Positions 32,959 to 42,143 of a DNA stretch of 51,044 nt are shown in pieces. The first letter of the stretch is position 1. Each line of letters opens with the position of its first letter. The stretch comes from an archaeon. Its GTDB lineage: Archaea; Thermoproteota; Thermoprotei_A; Marsarchaeales; Marsarchaeaceae. The notes beneath the pieces are model-generated. The model did not search any database. It was not told where the DNA came from and saw only the letters and a program-made list of their open reading frames with translations. The stretch covers positions 1-51,044 of the forward strand of contig CADDZQ010000003.1 of NCBI GenBank assembly GCA_902812505.1. Direction: 5' to 3'. Position numbers and translations under genes: made by a program.

Positions 32959-33235
32959 GGATGTTAACCAAGTTCATAAGTTCTGACAACGCACCAACCA
33001 ATTTATCTGACGCCACCTTAACAGCTTGCTTGGGGCTAATAGAGCCATCCGTCTGCACGTACACTATGACCTCATTACTTAGAGGGTGCGGAATTCTATA
33101 GCCACTATGTAGCACACCTTGCACCTTCCTTAATTCAGCGCAAAGGATGTTGGCAAGAGTGTGATCCTCACCTTTAAAAACAAACTCAGAGGAATTCTGG
33201 TTAAGAATCTTTTCTATTATTTCCAAAGCTTTCAC
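32948..33235 (-). CDS. rpo11: RNA polymerase subunit Rpo11 (RpoL)
   Basis: 95 residues, normal size. FVFKGEDHTLANILCAELRK is the hallmark of Rpo11/RPB11/AC19, and it pairs with Rpo3 in polymerase assembly. Starting at GTG 33233-33235, it overlaps the 3' end of csl4 by 35 bases, so the two are coupled. Confidence 0.95.
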   Translation of the reverse strand: MKALEIIEKILNQNSSEFVFKGEDHTLANILCAELRKVQGVLHSGYRIPHPLSNEVIVYVQTDGSISPKQAVKVASDKLVGALSELMNLVNIHVN

Positions 33236-33803
33236 CGCTTTTACTTACTCCACCATGTCTCTTTAAAATATAATTTGAGCTTAACTTTCTTCTATCCTTA
33301 GCCCCACAGTTGGGACAGATGAGTATCTTGGTATCGCTCTCAAGCATGCTACCACAATTTCTACATCTGGCGAGTATGACCCCAAATTCGGACCCCTTGG
33401 TCGAGAGTATGAATGGAGAACTTGTACTTTCGACTTTGGCGATCACTATGTCCGATTCAGTATATAGCGAATCAGCTGACTCCACACGTTCTGTGCTTAT
33501 CATCGAGATTGGCAAAAGAGCCGTAAAAGGAGGTTGGAAGACCTTTTTATCCATAGAAACAATGTCCACGACAACCATTTTGGGTTTGGCGTCACTCACA
33601 ACCCCATAGACAACATCACCCTTGGTTGGAACGTTGGGTGTCCGACCAGTTCTCACAACCTTTAGTAGATGCTTTGAAGCATCGCGCTGCACAAAGCCAA
33701 CTGTAGCCGCCCTTAACACGCCGTTATACTCATAAACAAACCCTTCACCAAGATATTCCTCAACAACTCCCACAGCATCACCTGGTAAAACGATCTCGCT
33801 CAC
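33201..33803 (-). CDS. csl4: Exosome cap subunit Csl4
   Basis: 200 residues. An N-terminal domain (LPGDAVGVVEEYLGEGFVYE) leads to an S1 domain (KGDVVYGVVSDAKPKMVVVD) and a C-terminal zinc ribbon (CRNCGSML ... CPNCGAKDRRKLSSNY). It caps the Rrp41/42 RNA-degrading ring. The start overlaps dph2 by 4 bases, and rpo11 follows, so transcription and RNA decay genes are linked here. The C-terminal tail after the zinc ribbon is longer than usual. Confidence 0.95.
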   Translation of the reverse strand: MSEIVLPGDAVGVVEEYLGEGFVYEYNGVLRAATVGFVQRDASKHLLKVVRTGRTPNVPTKGDVVYGVVSDAKPKMVVVDIVSMDKKVFQPPFTALLPISMISTERVESADSLYTESDIVIAKVESTSSPFILSTKGSEFGVILARCRNCGSMLESDTKILICPNCGAKDRRKLSSNYILKRHGGVSKSGESFGNNRKDS

Positions 33804-34831
33804 TGTAAGATAAACACTCCCTTATCCACGTTTAAACCTTTCAAATAAAGTCCGTAGACCTCCCTTGCCTCAAATATGGGTATTGGCGACCTATCAAAAT
33901 CATCGGTAGCAAACCTTGTGCAACCAGCCGTAACAACAACTTCATATCCAAGTTCCTTCAATCCCAGTAAGAATTGGTCGGTCAGCAACTCTGTAGTAAA
34001 AGAATTTACTTGCGAGGAGGGCTTCACATGTCTTAAGAAGACTTCGAGTTTTTCTATTAATGAGGAAGTATGTTGGCCAGGTAAGCTGATATCAACCAAT
34101 GCCACTTTTTTCGCCGATTGCAAAGTTAACGCTGCGAAACCCCGAACCCTATTAACCCTATCAACCTTCGATTTAGAAACCCATTCCACGCTTCCAGCAT
34201 ATGGCTCGACATGTAGAACGGGTTTAAATACGGAAAGAGCCAAACCGATAGCGTGGAACTCTCCACCCGCAATTATTACATGACAATCTACTTTTGAGTC
34301 AATTCTAATCGCTGATAAATAGTCGCACCCTACCACTTGACCTGGATACAAACACCGTTTACCCGGTTGACCCATAAAGGGTTTTTTACCATTCCTCGCC
34401 AAGTACTCATACAGTGATGGGATAGTCTTGATGTGTTGTACAGACGCTGACAATCCGACTTTTTCCATATTTGACAAAGCGTCAAGTATCTTAAGGAACA
34501 GTTTTGAAGCATCAATATTGGAGAATGCGGGGATATAAAGGATCGGATAGCTGGTATTGATGAAGCCTGTGTGTCCAAAGTGAACAACAGCTTCAAAACC
34601 AGTCAGATTAGTATACACGTCGCAGGCACCGAACCTCCCCCTACCATCCACTATCGTATCCGCACCAGTCATCTGCTTAATGTAACCACCTATCTCAGGC
34701 AGATAGCGTATCAAACCTGGAGCCGACTGAAGCAAAACCTTCTTAAAATTATTCCGCCTAACCCAATCGATTACCCTATCCAATTCAAAGTCATAAGGGC
34801 TTTCAGCTAGACTCACTTGCATGCACGCCAT
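33800..34831 (-). CDS. dph2: Diphthamide synthesis enzyme Dph2
   Basis: About 343 residues from ATG 34829-34831 (34822 and 34855 also possible). Dph2 begins diphthamide formation on elongation factor 2 with an unusual Fe-S/SAM radical. Three conserved Cys are seen: GACDVY, GQVVGCDYL and VTAGCTRFATDD, each at the start of a repeat domain. The N-terminus YDFELDRVIDWVRRNNFKKV fits the family. It overlaps the end of the L10e gene by ~29 bases and the start of csl4 by 4. Confidence 0.93.
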   Translation of the reverse strand: MACMQVSLAESPYDFELDRVIDWVRRNNFKKVLLQSAPGLIRYLPEIGGYIKQMTGADTIVDGRGRFGACDVYTNLTGFEAVVHFGHTGFINTSYPILYIPAFSNIDASKLFLKILDALSNMEKVGLSASVQHIKTIPSLYEYLARNGKKPFMGQPGKRCLYPGQVVGCDYLSAIRIDSKVDCHVIIAGGEFHAIGLALSVFKPVLHVEPYAGSVEWVSKSKVDRVNRVRGFAALTLQSAKKVALVDISLPGQHTSSLIEKLEVFLRHVKPSSQVNSFTTELLTDQFLLGLKELGYEVVVTAGCTRFATDDFDRSPIPIFEAREVYGLYLKGLNVDKGVFILQ

Positions 34832-35333
34832 CTTTAACCTTTGAAACGAGTACAACGGTTTCTAACGGCAGCTTTGCTTGAGCAATCCTGAAGGCTTCCT
34901 TGACATGTGGAAGGAACTTTTCATCAACATTAACGGTGAATAATACATCCCCCTTTTTTACCCGAACAGCCAAACCAATAGGTTTTCCAAAGGATAGCCG
35001 CATACCCTGCTGCATTCTATCTGCACCCGCGAAAGCCATCATCTTGTTCTCTCTGATCACCTGGTGAGGGTACTTTCTAACTTTAAAGTAGTAATTTTCT
35101 TCACCCAAAGATGAAAGTATCTTGTGTACAGCCATTCTCGTCGACTCCAAAGCATTATGTCTAATCTGGCCTAGATGTGTTACCACAAGGTCAAGCCTGT
35201 ATTCAAAGGTGTTTTTCGACGTGCCAAAATTAAATTTGGTTATCTTCGAGTTAGGAACACCGGGTATATACTCTTTCCTTGTATACGGAGGGGTATCAAT
35301 CCTCCTATAGCATCTTCCTGGGCGTAAGGGCAT
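34803..35333 (-). CDS. rpl10e: Ribosomal protein L10e (uL16)
   Basis: 176 residues. MPLRPGRCYRR, TRKEYIPGVP and VRKYPHQVIRENKMMAFAGA are clear L10e/uL16 markers. It starts a co-directional run with dph2, csl4, rpo11, the RNase III-like gene and tfs. Confidence 0.97.
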   Translation of the reverse strand: MPLRPGRCYRRIDTPPYTRKEYIPGVPNSKITKFNFGTSKNTFEYRLDLVVTHLGQIRHNALESTRMAVHKILSSLGEENYYFKVRKYPHQVIRENKMMAFAGADRMQQGMRLSFGKPIGLAVRVKKGDVLFTVNVDEKFLPHVKEAFRIAQAKLPLETVVLVSKVKDGVHASESS

Positions 35334-35375
35334 AACTAATCTTATTCTAATTGACGCACAGAGATTTAGGGATTT

Positions 35376-36542
35376 CTAGTAGGAAGACTTACTTGCAACG
35401 TTGATCAACCTCTGAATTATGTTATCTGGCTTGCTCCATCTTATTGGTAAAGTGATGTTGCCTATATGTTTGTTTAGCTTAAGCCCACTTTTTTCAAGGA
35501 TCTCTTCTACTCTTAGTTCATACAGACTACCAGTTTTTAGCCTCCAAGAAGGAAGGGTAAAAACCACTTTACCACTGTTTTGTAGTACCTTTGAAAGACT
35601 ATAAAAAACTGATGAATAGAGGTCTCTGAGGTCGTCTGCTATTGCATGCGCTTCGCTAAGACTCACGGCCTCCTTGAGAGGTGGACCGAAGGGGGGTTCT
35701 GTTACAGCCACGTCAAAGTAGCATTCAGGAAAGTGTTCTGTTAGACGACGTGAATCAGCCAAGACAACATGCGAATCAGCTGTCTTCCTTTTTTTGATTT
35801 GAAACCAATTCAGATTTTCCCTAGCGCCATTAACATTAGAAGGGTCCAAATCAACCCCATAGGCATCTAACCCACTATCAACTGCTTCTATAAGGATCGT
35901 ACCTGTACCGCAAAAGGGGTCCAAGAGTCTTCTACCCGGGGATGGTGAAGCTAGGTTAATCATAACCCTAGCAAGCCAAGGAGGCATGCTAATTAAAGGA
36001 TTTTTATATGGTCTGCTGAGGTCTCTTTCCCTGAAGCCTCTAAGATCTAAATACTTAATCGTCCTCCACGCTACAAGCTCAGTACCCCAACGCGCAAGTA
36101 TGAACTCGTAGCCATCAGTCGCCAGCCTCTTCCTTATAGCTCTAGTCAGGCTTACTCCTCCCCTCTCTGAAAAAACAGACGTCGAGTTAACGTAGATGGA
36201 TTTTTTATTAGACTGCTTTATGAGGAAATCTATTTTATGTCTTAATTTCTCAGCCACCCCAATATTATCATCCAAAACATAGACACTCCAAGGTATACTC
36301 TTCCCAGCGTAAGCGAGGTCTTCGCTAAGTACATCTATAAGACCCTCAATGCTAGAATAGTATTCAGCTACACGTAGAATGGATCCAAAATACGGGTCAA
36401 TAGTCCTCGGTGACTCAAAAATCAAATAGTTAAAACCCTCATACACGATTTTTAAGGCTTCAGCGTTAACGAGGGCATAGGCCTCAGCCTTCGATAGATT
36501 CTTAAAGTCCCCAAACTGTAATAGATAAATGCGCTCACTCAT
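35376..36542 (-). CDS. Trm-G10/Trm11-like tRNA guanosine N2-methyltransferase
   Basis: 388 residues from ATG 36540-36542, which overlaps the nob1 stop as ATGA; a longer start at 36572 would run into nob1. An N-terminal THUMP-like region is followed by a class I methyltransferase: SAM motif LLDPFCGTGTILIEA, acidic VDLDP, and motif IV TEPPFGPPL in place of the common DPPYG/NPPYG of N2-guanine methylases. By family it is likely to methylate G10 of tRNA. The Thr-Glu before the two Pro is unusual but is seen in Trm-G10-like groups. Confidence 0.82.
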   Translation of the reverse strand: MSERIYLLQFGDFKNLSKAEAYALVNAEALKIVYEGFNYLIFESPRTIDPYFGSILRVAEYYSSIEGLIDVLSEDLAYAGKSIPWSVYVLDDNIGVAEKLRHKIDFLIKQSNKKSIYVNSTSVFSERGGVSLTRAIRKRLATDGYEFILARWGTELVAWRTIKYLDLRGFRERDLSRPYKNPLISMPPWLARVMINLASPSPGRRLLDPFCGTGTILIEAVDSGLDAYGVDLDPSNVNGARENLNWFQIKKRKTADSHVVLADSRRLTEHFPECYFDVAVTEPPFGPPLKEAVSLSEAHAIADDLRDLYSSVFYSLSKVLQNSGKVVFTLPSWRLKTGSLYELRVEEILEKSGLKLNKHIGNITLPIRWSKPDNIIQRLINVASKSSY

Positions 36543-37045
36543 CTTGGTTTTCGCTTGAGCTTTGTTCCGCAATCAGGACACACCCTTTTCCCATTAAAAT
36601 AAACACGATGACAACTTGGGCAAAACCATATCCACTCGATTACATTAAACACTTCCTTACGCACACCGACAAACGAGTGCTTTAAACCAAGAAATCTAGC
36701 CACATTAGTAAGCGCATAGTCATCCGTAAACAACTCAACAGGCCTCCCATCCGTCTTCCGCAACTGGAGCGCCAAACCTACCAGAGATAAATCAGTTTCT
36801 GAAAGCAAAAAAGAATCACCCGTCTTTTGCGCGGATATACTAGCGTAAGCGATATACTCTTCACTTGGCTCCATTACTGTTACAAACGGCGAAAAAGGTG
36901 CTGACGCAAAATCTACTCCAAACTTTTCTAGCTCACGTAAAACACCATTAACTGTATAGTTATCATTAGTTGGTGTGATGCAACCCGATAGAATGGCCGC
37001 TGTATCCAAAACCACAACAGAATTAGCTGATTGGTGACCACTCAT
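36539..37045 (-). CDS. nob1: Nob1 rRNA endonuclease
   Basis: 168 residues. An N-terminal PIN domain (VVLDTAAILSG, ETDLSLVGLAL and FTDDYALTNVARFLG supply acidic residues) is followed by a zinc ribbon (FCPSCHRVYFNGKRVCPDCG). Nob1 makes the 3' end of 16S rRNA; the Pno1-like KH protein at 49608 is its known partner. ATGA overlap with the Trm-G10-like gene shows coupled expression. Confidence 0.95.
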   Translation of the reverse strand: MSGHQSANSVVVLDTAAILSGCITPTNDNYTVNGVLRELEKFGVDFASAPFSPFVTVMEPSEEYIAYASISAQKTGDSFLLSETDLSLVGLALQLRKTDGRPVELFTDDYALTNVARFLGLKHSFVGVRKEVFNVIEWIWFCPSCHRVYFNGKRVCPDCGTKLKRKPR

Positions 37046-37220
37046 AGAATATTCTATTCGACTAAGCTCGCATCAAACATATTAGTTTCACACAAATCAT
37101 ATTATTACTAATCCTGATACAATTTTAATCTTTACACTTTAGCATTTTAGAGGTTGACGTATAAGATGCTTAATATTGTTAGGTCTTAAGACTTTTATTA
37201 TATTTCTAAATAATTTATTT

Positions 37221-37481
37221 ATGGCTTCGGAAATAAGGAATACTATTAACAAGCTACTATGGGGTGATCCAAGTAACGGCGAAATCGTGTTTGTAAACAG
37301 GACGCGTTCTGGCTTAACCCTAGAAATAGTGTTGGCCTCAGAGGTTACAGGCACAGCAAAAGACTACTTTAAGGTAGGATTAGGTATTAATGCAAAGTAT
37401 ATTCCTTACCATAGGGTTGTAGAGATAAGGTATCGTGGCGGTTTATTATGGAAGTCAAGAAGATGGAAGATTCCCGAATGA
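37221..37481 (+). CDS. DUF504-family protein
   Basis: 86 residues from ATG 37221; upstream codons belong to an AT-rich leader that does not fit the family. IRNTINKLLWGD ... EIVFVNRTRSG ... YIPYHRVVEIRYRGGLLW follows the DUF504 (MJ1547-like) pattern, small basic proteins thought to bind RNA or nucleotides. The last codons overlap the Nog1 start as ATGA, so the two are coupled. Confidence 0.85.
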   Translation: MASEIRNTINKLLWGDPSNGEIVFVNRTRSGLTLEIVLASEVTGTAKDYFKVGLGINAKYIPYHRVVEIRYRGGLLWKSRRWKIPE

Positions 37482-38482
37482 TTGTTCGAAACCCTTTTAG
37501 CGGCCTAAGGGAAGCACCAGATTTAGATGCTCTAGAAGATTCAATCTTTAGAAGGGTAGCGAAAATAAATTTACCTAAGCACAGTGATCCGCTGAGCGTC
37601 TCGAAGACTAAGATATCGGTTTTTACGCAACTTTATGAAAATAAGCTGAGGAGATTTACCATACTGTACAGGCAGGTTAAGTCAGCTCACGAGTTCCATA
37701 TTTCACTGTGCGACTCAATCTATGAGGGAGGATATAGGCAGCTGGTTCTTGACCTAGAGAGTGTTCTCAACTCAATGGCATTACTCAAGAAACTTAAACA
37801 CACATATGAACAAAAGATTAAAGCAAATCCATTAAGCGCGAACCAGCTAAGAAGGGAGTTCCTTGGTAGAGCCGGTTCCATAATAAAGAGCCTGAAACCA
37901 GTTTTTACAAGAATAAAGACACACTCTACGCTCCTCAGCAATTTACCAAACATAGACCTAACCGTCTTTAAAGTCGTAGTTGTTGGAACGCCTCACGTAG
38001 GTAAATCTTCACTTGTATCAAACTTAACGTCGCGGAAAATCAAAATAGGCTCATACCCCTTTACAACCAAGGAGATAAACGCCGGAGAACTAAGAGAAGG
38101 TTCAACCCACGCAATTATCTATGATACACCAGGCCTACTCGACCGCCCTCTAAAAGAGAGAAATAATGTTGAAATCAGAGCTATTATGGCGTTAAAGCAC
38201 TTAGCAGATCTAGCTATTTTTCTTGTTGACCCCACAGAAAGAGCAGGGTACCCAGTTACCTATCAGAAAACCGTCCTCAGCTCACTAAAAAGAGTGTTGG
38301 ACGATTTAGAGTTTATCGAAGTCTATACCCACGCAGATGAGTTGACTACCATACCTCCTGAACACATTATATGTGTGTCGAACATAACACTACAGGGAAT
38401 AGACTTCCTGAAAAACTATATACTGAAAAAGGCTCAAAGCTGGTATCTTTCTCAGCAAGGCATCCTTAAAAGATCCTCTTAG
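37478..38482 (+). CDS. Nog1/Obg-type GTPase
   Basis: 334 residues from ATG 37478, which overlaps the DUF504 stop as ATGA. An N-terminal helical domain (~1-160) precedes a GTPase domain: G1 VGTPHVGKSSLV, switch I Thr in YPFTTKEI, G3 DTPGLLD. The usual G4 NKxD is replaced by THAD (VYTHADEL), so base recognition may differ. Nog1 works in large-subunit ribosome assembly; an archaeal function is inferred. Confidence 0.88.
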   Translation: MIVRNPFSGLREAPDLDALEDSIFRRVAKINLPKHSDPLSVSKTKISVFTQLYENKLRRFTILYRQVKSAHEFHISLCDSIYEGGYRQLVLDLESVLNSMALLKKLKHTYEQKIKANPLSANQLRREFLGRAGSIIKSLKPVFTRIKTHSTLLSNLPNIDLTVFKVVVVGTPHVGKSSLVSNLTSRKIKIGSYPFTTKEINAGELREGSTHAIIYDTPGLLDRPLKERNNVEIRAIMALKHLADLAIFLVDPTERAGYPVTYQKTVLSSLKRVLDDLEFIEVYTHADELTTIPPEHIICVSNITLQGIDFLKNYILKKAQSWYLSQQGILKRSS

Positions 38483-38498
38483 TAGAGGCTAAAATCTT

Positions 38499-38666
38499 CT
38501 ATATTGGTATATGGCTTGCGAGGATGACCAAAACAGTGAATACTGCTGATATCCCTACGATGTAGGCAGGCTTGAGCTTGAGGCCTATATTTGATTCTTC
38601 ATAGAATCTAACTAGACCAGCACTCGACATAGGAGCACCCTGCTTTTTCTTCTTCTTTGAACTCAT
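38499..38666 (-). CDS. Sec61 beta, preprotein translocase subunit
   Basis: 55 residues. A basic start MSSKKKKKQGAPMSSAGLVR leads to FYEESNIGLKLKP and one C-terminal membrane helix (YIVGISAVFTVLVILASHI), the archaeal Sec61beta pattern. A Shine-Dalgarno GAGGT ends ~8 bases before the ATG and a TATA box (CTTTATATCT, 38701-38710) lies ~35 bases upstream. It is short and easily overlooked. It faces nog1 tail to tail with 16 bases between. Confidence 0.92.
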   Translation of the reverse strand: MSSKKKKKQGAPMSSAGLVRFYEESNIGLKLKPAYIVGISAVFTVLVILASHIPI

Positions 38667-38721
38667 CTTCCTACCTCTACTAATTAGACTATCTATAGAA
38701 AGATATAAAGTTTTGTGGTGA

Positions 38722-40017
38722 TCATGGAACGAGGCGTTCAGGTGTTCGCGGTAAAAGAACGGCCTCCCTCACGTTTTTTAAGTCTAACAGCTGCATTACT
38801 ATCCTCTCTATACCAAGAGCGCCTCCCCCGTGCGGTGGAACTCCATATCTGAAGAAATTAAGATAGAATTCGAAATCCTTCGGGTTTAATCCTTTTTCCT
38901 TTGCTTGCGACAACAACACATCATATCTGTGTTCTCTTTGGGCCAATGTGCATATTTCAAGGCCTTTGAAAAGAAGGTCTGCACGATTAGTCCACTCTGG
39001 CTCTTCGCTCTTACGCATGTGGTAGAACTGGGCTACCCGCCACGGGAACTCGGTAAGGAACACAAAATCATGCCCAAACTTCTCCTTTATTGCCAAACCC
39101 AATTCTCTCTCGCCCGTCGGGTCCAAATCTAACCCATACTCAACGTTTATTCCTCGCCCAGATAGAATCGAGTAAGCTTCACGCATGGTCACACGCGGGA
39201 AGGGTCGACTCGGCGTTTTTATCTCTTTCTGCAACAAACCTAGTTCCTCTTGAGCTTCTCGTCTTAAATAGTCAAGCGAGTAAACCATAAGCTCCTCCAC
39301 CACGTCGATTACATCTAGGTGATTCTTTATGTACCCCATTTCTAGGTCGATACTCGTATACTCACATAAGTGTCTAGGAGTATGATGTGGTTCCGCCCGG
39401 AAAACAGGCCCAATCTCCCACACCTTTTCGAAGCCAGCGGCAATCATCATCTGCTTGTAAAACTGGGGGCTTTGCGCCAAATACGCTGTTCTTTTAAAAT
39501 AGAATATGGGGAACACGTTGGCGCCACCCTCAGTAGCCTGGGAAACAATTTTACTAGTGTGTATTTCATAAAATCCATTTTTATCAAAAAACTCGCGTAT
39601 AGCCTTGCCAAGCTTACTCTGAATCTTAAAAACAGCCGCAACCTCAGGCCGTCTAAGGTCTAAGAAGCGCCAGTCGAGACGTGTGTCGAGATTGGTTTCT
39701 GTCTTTCCTGCTACATCAATCGGAAGGGGGGTCTCAGCTTTTGATAACACCTCGAAACTCTCTGGTTCGATTTCGAACCCTAGTGGAGCTCTAGCGTCTT
39801 TCTTTACTCTTCCCACTACTCTGACAACAGACTCCCTACTTGTAGAGTCAATCAAACCCAATAACTCTTGTGCGGCGGTTTTCTTATTGAAGACAACCTG
39901 CACTCTTCCTTTAATATCCCTTAAGATCACGAATTTTAGACCGCCGAGGTCTCTTATTTCTTCTAAATGGCCTTGAACGGTCACCCTTTGACCTTCTTCA
40001 AATATTCCTTCGCGCAT
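38722..40017 (-). CDS. aspS: Aspartyl-tRNA synthetase, archaeal type
   Basis: 431 residues, archaeal length. An N-terminal OB-fold (VTVQGHLEEIRDLGGLKFVI) binds the anticodon. The class II catalytic domain shows motif 2 (FRAEPHHTPRHLCEYTSIDLE) in part as FRAEPHHTPRHLCEY, the Asp pocket FLTEFPW and motif 3 GGGALGIERI. Whether it also charges tRNA-Asn (non-discriminating) cannot be judged by eye. It is divergent from trm5 across a 63-base gap. Confidence 0.95.
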   Translation of the reverse strand: MREGIFEEGQRVTVQGHLEEIRDLGGLKFVILRDIKGRVQVVFNKKTAAQELLGLIDSTSRESVVRVVGRVKKDARAPLGFEIEPESFEVLSKAETPLPIDVAGKTETNLDTRLDWRFLDLRRPEVAAVFKIQSKLGKAIREFFDKNGFYEIHTSKIVSQATEGGANVFPIFYFKRTAYLAQSPQFYKQMMIAAGFEKVWEIGPVFRAEPHHTPRHLCEYTSIDLEMGYIKNHLDVIDVVEELMVYSLDYLRREAQEELGLLQKEIKTPSRPFPRVTMREAYSILSGRGINVEYGLDLDPTGERELGLAIKEKFGHDFVFLTEFPWRVAQFYHMRKSEEPEWTNRADLLFKGLEICTLAQREHRYDVLLSQAKEKGLNPKDFEFYLNFFRYGVPPHGGGALGIERIVMQLLDLKNVREAVLLPRTPERLVP

Positions 40018-40080
40018 AGGCTAAGAGTGTTTCTTTTAGTAGTTTTTAAGGCTTAGTTGCAAAGAGATGTATTTAGGAAG

Positions 40081-41043
40081 ATGGTTTACGCGGTGCGGAT
40101 TCCAAAACAAGAAGCCGAGACATTACGGTCTTGGCTTAAAGAAAATGGGTTCTACGCTGGCGAATTTCAGCCCAAAATAACCGGTCAAGGAGAGGTACTC
40201 TTACCCGTTAAACAAGATTTTGCGACTTCAAACCCCTTGGGTTTAGAGGTGGTGGAGGTAAAGTTGCTTAGAAACCGTGTTAAACCGCAACCCAAACTAC
40301 CATTCGACGTAATCGGAAATATCTGTATTTTTAAACAGGGGAAAAGAGGAGTTAGATACGTTGATGAGATTCGCAGACTCAAATCAATTTATAATTTCCT
40401 AAAAACCTTTTATGTTAAGGTGGGTATACTCGAAGGAGTGGAGCGTATCCCTCCACTTAAACTACTTGCTGGACCTGATAGATCTTTAACAATCCACATA
40501 GAAAATGGGTTAAAATTTTATGTGGATGTGAAAAGAACATATTTTAATCCAAGGCTGGCTACTGAGAGAAGGCGGGTATCCGAGATGGTTAAAAACGGCG
40601 AACAAGTTTTAGATCTGTTTGCCGGTGTTGGCCCATTCAGTATAACCATCGCCAAGTATACGGGGGCAGTGGTTGACGCGGTAGATATAAACCCATACTC
40701 CATCACGCTCCTCAAAAAGAACATCGAGATAAATGCGGTGAAAAGATTGGTCAATGCGTACAACAGTGATGCAGCAAACGTTTCACCCGAAAAGAGATAT
40801 GATAGGGTTTTGATGAATCTCCCATTTAACGCTCTAACATACCTTAAAAAAGCAATAACACTATGTAAGAGAAACTCTGTACTACACATCTATCTTGCCC
40901 AACGCAGAGATAAGAAAGATTATACGCAAGATATACTTGCAACCCTAAGAGGGCTACAGAGGGAAGGTAAAGTGACCAAGACAAGGGTGCTGGAATATGC
41001 CCCCAGACTCCTTATAGAGCGATACGACACGCAACTTGACTAG
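40081..41043 (+). CDS. trm5: tRNA (guanine37-N1)-methyltransferase Trm5
   Basis: About 320 residues from ATG 40081; TTG 40057 is an alternative, but a TATA-like GTTTTTAAG near 40042 favours 40081. The N-terminal domains are followed by FYVDVKRTYFNPRLATER, SAM motif VLDLFAGVGPFSI, acidic AVDINPYS and LMNLPFNALTYL, all Trm5 markers. It makes m1G37, which prevents frameshifting. Confidence 0.94.
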   Translation: MVYAVRIPKQEAETLRSWLKENGFYAGEFQPKITGQGEVLLPVKQDFATSNPLGLEVVEVKLLRNRVKPQPKLPFDVIGNICIFKQGKRGVRYVDEIRRLKSIYNFLKTFYVKVGILEGVERIPPLKLLAGPDRSLTIHIENGLKFYVDVKRTYFNPRLATERRRVSEMVKNGEQVLDLFAGVGPFSITIAKYTGAVVDAVDINPYSITLLKKNIEINAVKRLVNAYNSDAANVSPEKRYDRVLMNLPFNALTYLKKAITLCKRNSVLHIYLAQRRDKKDYTQDILATLRGLQREGKVTKTRVLEYAPRLLIERYDTQLD

Positions 41044-41049
41044 CCAGAC

Positions 41050-41469
41050 TCAAATTATGAGCAGCTCAACTTTGGCTGCTTCACCTTTGCTAAGCCTTTT
41101 CACCAACTCTCTATCTATATCAATCGCTGACTTATTCGCACGTATGGCGACCGTGCGATGAGACGTATAAGTACTCTTCCTAATAACCATGCTTCTGCTG
41201 TCGGTCAGGCTCAGATTTGGGTCTCCGAAGCCTACTACTTCATCGATGAGTTCACCCACTCGTATAGTGAACTTTATTTGGGTGTAAGCACTCCGAATAG
41301 CGGCTTTAACTTTTTCTGGTATGTCCGCAGCCGCAAGGCTACAGTCAACTAGAAGTATGCAGTTCCCCCGAGTAGTGAGCCAAGTTTCCTTGGTGAATTC
41401 GAGCGTTGTTCGATGAGTAGCAACTATGTTTTTGTGGCCCCTCCCATAGAATACTAGGGAATAACGCAT
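41050..41469 (-). CDS. DUF371-family protein
   Basis: 139 residues. ATHRTTLEFTKE, LTTRGNCILLVD and the C-terminal RANKSAIDIDRELVKRL fit DUF371, an archaeal family of unknown function often near translation genes. ATG 41467-41469. It converges on trm5 with a 6-base gap and is divergent from pcm. Confidence 0.85.
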   Translation of the reverse strand: MRYSLVFYGRGHKNIVATHRTTLEFTKETWLTTRGNCILLVDCSLAAADIPEKVKAAIRSAYTQIKFTIRVGELIDEVVGFGDPNLSLTDSRSMVIRKSTYTSHRTVAIRANKSAIDIDRELVKRLSKGEAAKVELLII

Positions 41470-41507
41470 TGTTTAAACCCACGGACCCCACCTATTTAAG
41501 GCTGAAA

Positions 41508-42143
41508 ATGGTTGAGCGGCTTACAAAAAAAGGGTATATTAGAAGCGATCACGTCAAAAAGGCGCTGCTTGCAGTTCCGCGTGAGAAGTTCGTAAACCAA
41601 GCAGCATCAAGGGCGTATTCAGACAAACCAATTCCAATAGGGTTCGGTCAGACTGTATCCGCACCCCACATGGTTGCAGTCATGCTTGAAGAGCTAGAGC
41701 TAAGAGGGGGAGCTAAAGTGTTGGAAGTTGGTACAGGGTCTGGTTACCACGCCGCGGTGACATGTAAAGCCCTCGAAATACTTGGCGGGGGAGAAGTGTA
41801 CACGATAGAAATAGATGAACGACTATACAGGATTGCGCAGAGAAACTTTGAAAGGATAGGGTTAACCTCAATACACGCCTATTTAGGTGATGGGTTTAAC
41901 GGTCTTCCAGATTTCTCACCGTTCGATAGAATATACGTTACTGCCGCAACGCCTGAAAAACCCGAGCCACTTTACGCCCAGCTAGCGCCAGGAGGCATAC
42001 TCATTTTCCCCTTTGGTCCGCAAAATCAGATACAACAGCTCATCAAGGTTAAGAAAACCGATGATGAATTCATTGAAGAACGCCTTCTAGAGGTGGCGTT
42101 TGTGCCTTTAAAGAGAAAGGGGGAGAGAGGACAACCGTTTTAG
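41508..42143 (+). CDS. pcm: Protein-L-isoaspartate O-methyltransferase
   Basis: 211 residues from ATG 41508 (a TTG at 41469 would overlap the divergent gene; a TATA-like GTTTAAACC at 41471 fits the later start). It repairs isoaspartate in aged proteins, useful at high temperature. Seen: GFGQTVSAPHMVAVM, SAM motif KVLEVGTGSGYHAAV, and VTAATPEKPEPL, all PCMT hallmarks. It ends convergent with FEN1 with a 4-base overlap. Confidence 0.95.
   Translation: MVERLTKKGYIRSDHVKKALLAVPREKFVNQAASRAYSDKPIPIGFGQTVSAPHMVAVMLEELELRGGAKVLEVGTGSGYHAAVTCKALEILGGGEVYTIEIDERLYRIAQRNFERIGLTSIHAYLGDGFNGLPDFSPFDRIYVTAATPEKPEPLYAQLAPGGILIFPFGPQNQIQQLIKVKKTDDEFIEERLLEVAFVPLKRKGERGQPF

Noticed and set aside
34330-34596. 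Second minus-strand frame inside dph2
   Set aside because: It overlaps conserved dph2 codons in another frame and has no independent signal.
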